Both the position numbers and the translations under genes were made by a program. DNA of 64,000 nucleotides from assembly GCF_008017805.1 (NCBI RefSeq), contig NZ_VRTT01000022.1, positions 30,877-94,876 of the forward strand, written 5' to 3'. Of the stretch, positions 57,954 through 64,000 are shown in pieces. Within the stretch, counting starts at the first letter, position 1; each line of letters starts with the position of its first letter. The stretch comes from Paenibacillus sp. N3.4 (lineage in GTDB: Bacteria > Bacillota > Bacilli > Paenibacillales > NBRC-103111). Under the pieces are notes generated by a model that was given only the letters and a program-made list of their open reading frames with translations, was not told where the DNA came from and did not search any database.

Positions 57954-58091
57954 ATTCTTCACCTCAAGCGATATTAGAATTTGTTGAATCGATTTCTGTC
58001 TTCATGATATCGCTTTCATAATAAGACGTGAAGAATTTGACCATATTGGTTCTTATGGTCTTTTTGGTCTTCACTATTCATTTATACTCTT

Positions 58092-58781
58092 TTACTTGAC
58101 GACACCCACACGTAACGATTGACGGCGCCCGATACCGCCATAGGTAAGATCAAGCTTCACCTGTTTGCTTTTCTCCAAAAACTCTAAATACCTGCGAGCA
58201 GTTACTCTTGCCAAGCCCACACCCTCAGCAACCTCTTCGGCGGATAACGATTTCTGCTGCTGCATGAGAAACAGCATGACCTGTTTCATCGTCAGCTCCT
58301 GCAGTCCTTTGGGCAAATCCAACTGCACGTTGACGGACACAGAGTTAGGAACGCTACCATGCAATAATTGATCCAGCTCAGCTTGCGATAAATTCGTGTC
58401 TTTGCTTAGTCTTCTCTTCATCGTTTGGTAATTTTCCAGCGCTTCTTGGACTCGTTCAAACTTGAACGGCTTTACGATGTAATCAACCGCACCTTGATGG
58501 AGCATGCGCTGGATGGTTGGTATATCGTTAGCAGCCGTAATAACAATGGCATCAACACCAAGCTGCTCACTGCGAATCTGCTGCAGCACCTCGGTTCCGT
58601 TTTGTCCAGGCATATAAATGTCCAGAATTACTAGGTCTGGCTGTAGTTTGCGAACTTTCTCGATGCCTTCCGTACCATTGGATGATGTTCCAACAATTTC
58701 AAATCCAGGAATCCGTTCGACAAACTGCTTATTCACTTCAAGAACCATCGGATCGTCCTCAATCAGTACGACTCTGTACAT
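58092..58781 (-). CDS. dctR: response regulator DctR (CitB/DcuR type)
   Basis: The 229-residue protein has a receiver domain (VVLIEDDPMVLEVNKQFV, phosphoacceptor in VILDIYMPGQNG, ITAANDIPT and VDYIVKPFKFERV) and a C-terminal winged helix LSAEEVAEGVGLARVTARRY. This is the CitT/DcuR/DctR group, which activates dicarboxylate transport. ATG 58781 has AAGGAGG nine bases upstream. It overlaps dctS by 23 bases. Confidence 0.94.
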   Translation of the reverse strand: MYRVVLIEDDPMVLEVNKQFVERIPGFEIVGTSSNGTEGIEKVRKLQPDLVILDIYMPGQNGTEVLQQIRSEQLGVDAIVITAANDIPTIQRMLHQGAVDYIVKPFKFERVQEALENYQTMKRRLSKDTNLSQAELDQLLHGSVPNSVSVNVQLDLPKGLQELTMKQVMLFLMQQQKSLSAEEVAEGVGLARVTARRYLEFLEKSKQVKLDLTYGGIGRRQSLRVGVVK

Positions 58782-60384
58782 CCCTATCATCCTCCTTCCT
58801 CTTGTTCATGGGAAAAGAGAGCATGAAGCTCGTTCCCGCTCCAAGCTCCGACTCCACCTCGAGGTGCGCCCCGCATTTATTCACGATATTTTGGATTAAG
58901 TACAAGCCAATTCCCCTATTTTCTGTCGACTTTGTAGAAAAGCCCCGCTCAAATATATGCTGCCTGGTCTCCTCATTCATCCCAATTCCGTTATCCTCGA
59001 CCATCATAGACAATACCTCATCATCCTGTTCGATGCTGATAAATACTTCTCGTTTGCCTTCCTTATCCTTTAAAGCATCAAACGCATTCTCAATTAAATT
59101 GCCTAAAATGACGACGATATCGTGCTGATCCAAATTGTCCGGAAATTGCATCAATCTGCTTGCCCGGTCCAGCCGAACATCAATGCCTAACTCCCTGCCG
59201 CGGCTAATTTTCCCTAAAAGCAAGCCTGCTGCGTTCTCATTCACAATCTTACTAGAGACAAAGCTGCTCAATTCAGACTGCGCCTCCATCGTTTGAAACA
59301 AATAATCCAGCGCTTTCTGCTTATGATCCAGCTGGATCAAGCCCCCGATTGTATGAAGCTTATTCATGTATTCATGATTTTGCACACGAAGTGCATCGAC
59401 AAACGCTTTCACACCGGTTAGCTCCTCGGCGATTTTCGTCACCTCCGTGCGGTCTTGAAAAATAGCGACCGCGCCGACCGTTTGATTTCCCACTTTAATC
59501 GGAACCCGATTACTCATAATATGGGCGGGTCCAATATGGAGCTCTTGATTAAAAATGGCATGATTGAGCTGCAAAATCTCTGGGAGTCTCGTATCCGGCA
59601 GCACCTCGCGGATAGGACGCCCCAGCACTTCGCCTTCAATATGAAGCATATTTTTGGCCTTGTCGTTAAATACGGTTACGTATTCACGGCTATCTATCGC
59701 AATAACCCCTTCATGCATCGCGTTGAAAGTAGCCGTTCGTTCGACGAGCAGCTGCGCTATCTCCTCGGGCTCCAGACGAAACATTTGCTCTTTAATATGC
59801 CGTGAGAGCATCCACGAACCCCAAACACCAAACAGCAAAGACAAGAGGACTGTCACATAAATTTGTCCCCTCATATCAAGAATGATTCCCTTCAAGCCAG
59901 GAACCATTTTTCCCACCAATACAACACCGATTTGCTCGTGCTGCTCATTCATGACAGGGACGAAGGCTCTGAGCGCCGTCCCTTGCTCTCCTTTTGCCTT
60001 AGAAAGATAAGTATGCTCGGCAAATGCGGAGTGCTCGTCTGCTCCCTGCGAAAGTTCCCCGATCCGGGAGGATACTGGGTGAGACCAACGAATGCCGTTC
60101 ATATCCATAACAACAATATAGTCAACGTCATTAATAATTCGTATGCGCTCAGTAACCGTATTAATTTCCTGCTTGTGGCCCTGTTCGGTCAGTCCACTAA
60201 TGATTGAGGGCAATTGGGTAACCGTGCGTGCAGTCACAAGCAATCTCTGTCCAAGCTCTTGTTCCTGAAGATGAACCACACGACCGATCAAAATGATCCC
60301 GCCAATACAAATCGCAAACAGCACGATACCGAACGACATCATCGTTATTTTCCAATTCATGCGAAGTCCCTTGATCTTAAGCAC
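58759..60384 (-). CDS. dctS: sensor histidine kinase DctS (DcuS/CitA type)
   Basis: The 541-residue kinase has TM1 (MMSFGIVLFAICIGGIILIG), an extracellular Cache/PDC sensor (IRIINDVDYIVVMDMNGIRWS), TM2 (YVTVLLSLLFGVWGSWML), a PAS domain (ERTATFNAMHEGVIAIDSRE), the phosphoacceptor His in QNHEYMNKLHTIGGL, and the ATPase boxes ILGNLIENAFDAL, VEDNGIGMNEE and STKSTENRGIGLYLIQNI. It senses C4-dicarboxylates and phosphorylates DctR. The start is GTG 60384 with AGGGGGG upstream; the frame runs further but without a site. Confidence 0.93.
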   Translation of the reverse strand: MLKIKGLRMNWKITMMSFGIVLFAICIGGIILIGRVVHLQEQELGQRLLVTARTVTQLPSIISGLTEQGHKQEINTVTERIRIINDVDYIVVMDMNGIRWSHPVSSRIGELSQGADEHSAFAEHTYLSKAKGEQGTALRAFVPVMNEQHEQIGVVLVGKMVPGLKGIILDMRGQIYVTVLLSLLFGVWGSWMLSRHIKEQMFRLEPEEIAQLLVERTATFNAMHEGVIAIDSREYVTVFNDKAKNMLHIEGEVLGRPIREVLPDTRLPEILQLNHAIFNQELHIGPAHIMSNRVPIKVGNQTVGAVAIFQDRTEVTKIAEELTGVKAFVDALRVQNHEYMNKLHTIGGLIQLDHKQKALDYLFQTMEAQSELSSFVSSKIVNENAAGLLLGKISRGRELGIDVRLDRASRLMQFPDNLDQHDIVVILGNLIENAFDALKDKEGKREVFISIEQDDEVLSMMVEDNGIGMNEETRQHIFERGFSTKSTENRGIGLYLIQNIVNKCGAHLEVESELGAGTSFMLSFPMNKRKEDDRDVQSRTD

Positions 60385-60481
60385 CTTATCCCCCCTTCTG
60401 ACATTCCCGTTTATATCTACGATCATCATACATTATGATACACTGAATTTACACTTACGGATCTGATGGAGGTAGATAAAC

Positions 60482-61558
60482 ATGAGAACATTTGTTGGAA
60501 TCACCCTATTCATTCTAATTGGACTCCTAACAGCAGTGGTCTTCGGTTTCTCGTCACAACTTAATCATGGACCGATTGTTTATGATGATGAACAGCTCGG
60601 ACTCGGTGAGCAAAAAGTCATTCGATTCAGCTTTATTGTGGCGGAGAATACACCCAAAGGTTTAGCCGCTCAAGAGTTTGCCCGATTAGTCAAAGAAAAA
60701 ACAAATGACACCATCAAGGTGGAGTTGTTTGCGAACGGCACCTTATATAATGAAATGGACGAAGTTGGGGCTTTGCAGCGAGGCAGCATTCAAATGATTG
60801 CGCCAAGCTTTTCTAATATATCCGAGGTCATTCCCGAGTGGATGGTCATGGATCTTCCATTCGCTTTTCCGAATGAAGAGGCTGTAGAAAAAGCATTTCA
60901 AGGCAAGATCGGAGATCTCCTCATGCGCAAATTGGAACCAAAAGGAATGATAGGACTAGGCTTTTGGGCCAATGGATTTCAGCAGATGACCTCCAACCGT
61001 GGCCAGCTAGTCCATCCAGAAGATTTTCGAGATTTGAAATTTCGCATTCTTCCAAGCAAAGTGATTGAAGCACAATTTCGCCAATTGAAGGCCAAGACAG
61101 CACCCATTCCCTTCAATCAAGTGTACCGCAGCATGGAATCCGGCGAAGTTGATGCAGGTGAGAACACCATCTCGAACATTTACTCTAGAAAGCTGTATCA
61201 GGTGCAAAAGTATTTGACAATAAGCAATCACGCCTATTTAGGCTATGGCGTGCTGATGAATAAAGCATTCTGGGAGAAGCTTTCGGTGGAGCAGCAAAAA
61301 GCAATCAGTGAAGCCATGCAGGAATCGACGATTTGGGCGAATCAAAATGCGATCTCCCTCAATCAGAAACAATGGGATGAGTTAAATAAAATCGGTCAAA
61401 TGACGGTTCATATCCTAACCAATGAGGAAAGAAATGAGTGGCAGCAAGCACTTGAACCTGTCTATGAAGAAGCTCGAAGTTACATAGGCAAGGAGCTCAT
61501 GGATGCCGTGAACGAACTCAGACACCAGTATGCTGGAACTCAAACAGGTTTATACTAA
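60482..61558 (+). CDS. dctB: TRAP-type C4-dicarboxylate-binding protein (DctB in Bacillus)
   Basis: The 358-residue protein has an N-terminal membrane anchor or signal (FVGITLFILIGLLTAVVFGFSS) and the DctP-family fold: FSFIVAENTPKGLAAQEFARLV, LFANGTLYNEMDEVGALQRGSIQMI, PSFSNISEVIPEWMVMDLPF, and the substrate arginine region FRDLKFRILPSKVIEAQF. TRAP membrane subunits are absent, so, as in B. subtilis, it probably acts with DctS as a sensory component or feeds the DctP symporter. It diverges from dctS with a shared promoter region of about 95 bases. Confidence 0.92.
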   Translation: MRTFVGITLFILIGLLTAVVFGFSSQLNHGPIVYDDEQLGLGEQKVIRFSFIVAENTPKGLAAQEFARLVKEKTNDTIKVELFANGTLYNEMDEVGALQRGSIQMIAPSFSNISEVIPEWMVMDLPFAFPNEEAVEKAFQGKIGDLLMRKLEPKGMIGLGFWANGFQQMTSNRGQLVHPEDFRDLKFRILPSKVIEAQFRQLKAKTAPIPFNQVYRSMESGEVDAGENTISNIYSRKLYQVQKYLTISNHAYLGYGVLMNKAFWEKLSVEQQKAISEAMQESTIWANQNAISLNQKQWDELNKIGQMTVHILTNEERNEWQQALEPVYEEARSYIGKELMDAVNELRHQYAGTQTGLY

Positions 61559-61611
61559 ATAAGGGGTAAGCTTCGCTCACCCCAAACCCAAAAACATATA
61601 AATTATATGTT

Positions 61612-61668
61612 AAAAAAAGCGCTGCAGTCGCGGGAGAGGGCATTTACCTCTTTTACGCTGCAGCGCCT
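61612..61668. terminator. long GC-rich terminator between dctB and the fur-like gene
   Basis: GCGCTGCAG at both ends forms a stem (minus strand followed by TTTTTTTAAC) with an inner CCTC/GAGG helix. Confidence 0.85.
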
Positions 61669-61685
61669 TATATTTTATAGCATAG

Positions 61686-61960
61686 TTACGAGCTAATCGC
61701 CGCTTCATACCGCAAGGAGGTATCGATCACGGCCAATTCTTTTACCAAGCCAAGTTGTTTGAATACATGCAAGCTGCTGTTCACCGTCATCGCATTGATA
61801 TGAGGATACTTCACGCTCAGCGCCTCACAAATATCTTTGACCGTTGCAGAGCTGCCTTTCGCATAAAGAACGCCAATAACGCACGCCGCTGCGGGGTTAA
61901 GGTGATATTTTTGGAGCGCATTCGTTGCAAAGCTTGATTCCAATCGTGTTGAGCCATCAT
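61686..61960 (-). pseudogene. Fur/PerR-type DNA-binding domain, frameshifted and short
   Basis: The ATG at 61958-61960, with GAGGAGG seven bases upstream, opens WNQALQRMRSKNITLTPQRR, the usual N-terminus of Fur-family repressors. One G missing near 61870 shifts it; restored, it reads RALLAVLYAKGSSATVKDIC then EALSVKYPHINAMTVNSSLH and VFKQLGLVKEL, the winged helix. The protein then stops at ...LRYEAAISS, so the metal-binding dimerisation domain is absent even after repair (about 91 residues against 140). A terminator lies just beyond. It is read in the same direction as katA and 57 bases after it. Function as a regulator is uncertain. Confidence 0.75.
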
Positions 61961-62017
61961 TGACCAACCTCCTCTACGATTTTTATGGGCTAATGCCTTT
62001 ATATGTCTATCAACTAT

Positions 62018-63481
62018 TTATCCATGCAAGTGCTTCAGGTATCCTGAAATGTCAACATTCAAGCCTGCTGCCAAGCTTTCTCCCAGTTTCGCATCTGCTC
62101 TGTAGAAATTGCAGATCGCCAGCAGCTTCGATTTCTCATGAACCGATGATAGATCGCCGACCAGATTGGAAATAAAGTTGGCTTGCTCCTGCTCGCTGAA
62201 ACTGCGGAAAGTGTCTCCGGCTTGCGCGAAATCATTCGTTTTGGCGATTTTTTGCCTGCCTGCGTTTCCATTGATCGGTGCGCTGCTGTCGCGGTATTCC
62301 AGCGCTTCCTTAGGCGTATCCGTGTGACGCGTTGGCTCGTAATTGACACTGCCGGACTGCGATTTCATCTGCATAGCCCCATCGCGTTGGTTATTCTGCA
62401 CAGTCGCATAAGGACAGTTCACCGGAATTTGCAAGTAATTCGCGCCTAAGCGGTGTCGTTGCGTATCGGGATAGGAAAAGAGACGTCCTTGTAGTAGCTT
62501 ATCTTCGGAAGGCTCGATGCCAGCAACCAGCACGCTAGGCGCAAATGCAGCCTGCTCCACATCAGCAAAAAAGTTTTGCGGGTTGCGGTTTAACGTCATT
62601 GTGCCAACCTTTTGCAAAGGAATGATGTCCTCCGGCCACACTTTAGTTGGATCTAGCGGATCGAAATCATAAGCATCCAAATCCTCAGGCTGCAGCAATT
62701 GCACGTGCAGATCCCATTTCGGGAATTCACCGCGGGCAATATGATCATATAAATCGCGCGTTGCATGGCTGAAATCTTCGCCCTGAACGGCGGAAGCTTC
62801 CGCTTTACTCAAATTGCGAACGCCTTGATGCGGCTTCCAGTGGTATTTCACATAGACATAGTTGCCCACGGAATTAATCCATTTAAACGCATGGACACCA
62901 AAACCGTTCATTTCCCGATAATTCGCCGGTGTTCCATAGTCTGAGAACACCCAAGTCAGCATATGCGTCGATTCCGGCGTCAGTGACATGAAATCCCAAT
63001 AGCGATCAGGTGTCTGAACATTCGTGTCTGGTGCCGGTTTTAGAGAATGAACCATATCTGGGAATTTCATGGCATCACGAATAAAGAAAACAGGCAGATT
63101 ATTGCCGACCAAATCGTAATTGCCTTCTTCTGTATAAAATTTAACCGCGAAGCCGCGCGGATCACGCGCAGTTTCCGGTGAACTTTGACCATGAATAACC
63201 GTAGAAAAACGAACGAATAATGGCGTTTCCTTACCCACTTCGCCAAAGAGCGCAGCCTTCGTATATCGTCTCATCGCATTCTCTACGACAAACGTACCAA
63301 AGGCACCCGCTCCACGCGCATGAACCACTCGCTCCGGAATACGCTCTCGATCGAAATGTGCAATCTTCTCTAATAAATGATAATCTTCCAGCAGCGTAGG
63401 TCCATTCTGTCCGGCCGTTCGGGAGTTCTGGTTATCGCCTACGGGTGCACCTTGGTTCGTTGTTAAGTGGTTATGGGACAT
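62018..63481 (-). CDS. katA: monofunctional heme catalase
   Basis: The 487-residue small-subunit catalase breaks down hydrogen peroxide. Motifs: ERIPERVVHARGAGAFGTF (distal His), VRFSTVIHGQSSPETARDPRGFAVKFYT, GNNLPVFFIRDA (distal Asn) and the proximal Tyr in RLFSYPDTQRHRLGANY. The start is placed at ATG 63481, with AAAGGAG at seven bases; the ATG two codons upstream is too close. A perfect PerR box and a nine-base tandem repeat lie in the leader. Confidence 0.96.
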   Translation of the reverse strand: MSHNHLTTNQGAPVGDNQNSRTAGQNGPTLLEDYHLLEKIAHFDRERIPERVVHARGAGAFGTFVVENAMRRYTKAALFGEVGKETPLFVRFSTVIHGQSSPETARDPRGFAVKFYTEEGNYDLVGNNLPVFFIRDAMKFPDMVHSLKPAPDTNVQTPDRYWDFMSLTPESTHMLTWVFSDYGTPANYREMNGFGVHAFKWINSVGNYVYVKYHWKPHQGVRNLSKAEASAVQGEDFSHATRDLYDHIARGEFPKWDLHVQLLQPEDLDAYDFDPLDPTKVWPEDIIPLQKVGTMTLNRNPQNFFADVEQAAFAPSVLVAGIEPSEDKLLQGRLFSYPDTQRHRLGANYLQIPVNCPYATVQNNQRDGAMQMKSQSGSVNYEPTRHTDTPKEALEYRDSSAPINGNAGRQKIAKTNDFAQAGDTFRSFSEQEQANFISNLVGDLSSVHEKSKLLAICNFYRADAKLGESLAAGLNVDISGYLKHLHG

Positions 63482-63540
63482 TTGCATTCTCCTTTGTAGG
63501 TTAAATTGACGGAAATGAGGGCAATGAGGGAAAATTAGGG

Positions 63541-63630
63541 TAATGAGAGTAATGAGAGTAATGAGAGTAATGAGAGTAATGAGAGTAATGAGAGTAATGA
63601 GAGTAATGAGAGTAATGAGAGTAATGAGAG
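63541..63630. repeat. 9-bp tandem repeat, ten perfect copies, in the katA leader
   Basis: TAATGAGAG is repeated ten times without change from 63541 to 63630, with degraded copies on each side. It lies between the katA promoter and its ribosome binding site, in the transcribed leader. Confidence 0.95.
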
Positions 63631-63701
63631 TAATGAGGGAAATCAGCTAAATGAACGAAATGATGGAAATGACGGAAGGTACCTTCGCCTTTTCTTCTTA
63701 T

Positions 63702-63716
63702 TTATAATAATTATAA
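63702..63716 (-). promoter_or_regulatory. perfect PerR box
   Basis: TTATAATAATTATAA fits the PerR consensus TTATAATNATTATAA with no mismatch. It lies just after the -10 of the katA promoter, where a repressor would block transcription until peroxide oxidises it. Confidence 0.9.
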
Positions 63717-63726
63717 TATAATATCT

Positions 63727-63755
63727 ATTTTATTTAAAGTGAGAAGAGTTGTCAA
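63727..63755 (-). promoter_or_regulatory. katA promoter, SigA type
   Basis: On the minus strand TTGACA (63750-63755) and TAAAAT (63727-63732) are 17 bases apart. The expected start of transcription is near 63720, giving a leader of about 240 bases. Confidence 0.85.
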
Positions 63756-63778
63756 TAACTCTTGATATAAGAGCTATA

Positions 63779-64000
63779 AGAAAAACCGCCAAGGAATCTG
63801 ACGGTCCTATCTATAAGCACGGTTGTTTTCAGATTTACAGTTCAACATACCGCCTGTTTTCTCTTCTTCCTTCGCTGTAAGCTCGTTTTTCGTGCTTACA
63901 GCGTCGCTGACGGGCCACTTGCCTTCCGTAACGCGGAAAAACAGCTTTACAGCTGATATTCCGTCACATTTCCTCTTTTCCCTTCGCTGTAAGCTCGTTT
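63779..64000. repeat. second locus of the 112-bp repeat family, cut by the window end
   Basis: AGAAAAACCGCCA...TCTATAAGCACGG at 63779-63822 matches 40248-40292. Units beginning CGCTGTAAGCTCG start at 63873 and 63985, again 112 bases apart. The unit contains CGCGGAAAAACAGC in the place of the hairpin of the first locus. Confidence 0.75.

Noticed and set aside
63541..63630. Tandem array as a possible CRISPR
   Set aside because: The unit is nine bases with no spacers; the 112-bp arrays also lack unique spacers. No cas genes are present.

Overview
The window looks like chromosome from a low-to-medium GC Gram-positive of the order Bacillales, most like Paenibacillus. The evidence is a twelve-gene purine operon in the Bacillus subtilis order (purEKBCSQLFMNHD) preceded by a PurBox pair and a guanine-type purine riboswitch, relatives of the B. 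subtilis genes next to that operon (yerB, yerC, dgkB, rlmCD), a copper-amine-oxidase-like domain on an exported leucine-rich-repeat protein, a perfect PerR box before a catalase gene, and strong AGGAGG ribosome binding sites. The species cannot be fixed from the sequence alone.

Layout. 0-8 kb: a frameshifted TerD-related gene, decayed remains of a retropepsin gene pair, and exported or membrane proteins (a MORN-repeat protein and a frameshifted leucine-rich-repeat protein). 8-28 kb: an AT-rich accessory island read almost wholly on the minus strand. It holds an LCAT-like lipase with a membrane partner, a GIY-YIG protein, an McrB/McrC-like restriction pair, and a tight operon of HNH nuclease, receiver protein and dual-GHKL/histidine-kinase-like ATPase behind an adenine-specific DNA methyltransferase. 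Remnants of IS256 and IS1182 family transposases and scrambled gene fragments lie between them. An intact copy of the retropepsin pair sits at the right edge of the island (28.0-28.6 kb); the decayed copy lies near 2.5-2.9 kb. 28.7-40 kb: core genes rlmCD, dgkB, a frameshifted cbiX-type chelatase, yerC, yerB, a DCC oxidoreductase, an extradiol dioxygenase, a cell-wall amidase and a chemotaxis receptor. 40.1-54.6 kb: a 112-bp tandem intergenic repeat and the complete pur operon with its control region. 55.2-61.6 kb: a C4-dicarboxylate module (symporter, malic enzyme, DctSR two-component system, TRAP-type binding protein). 61.7-64 kb: a Fur-like regulator fragment, catalase, a nine-base tandem repeat in the catalase leader, a PerR box, and a second locus of the 112-bp repeat family.

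How the parts work together. The pur operon converts PRPP to IMP and is set up for dual control, by PurR at the promoter and by guanine or hypoxanthine through the riboswitch. The dct genes sense, import and oxidise malate-type acids. The catalase is placed under peroxide control. The island is best read as a defence cluster with two different restriction strategies; the methyltransferase/GHKL/receiver/HNH operon is the best candidate here for a poorly described system.

One caution runs through the annotation. Five otherwise well conserved genes (the TerD-like gene, the LRR gene, cbiX, purL and the fur-like gene) are each broken by a single one- or two-base indel. That pattern is as easily explained by residual assembly errors as by real decay.
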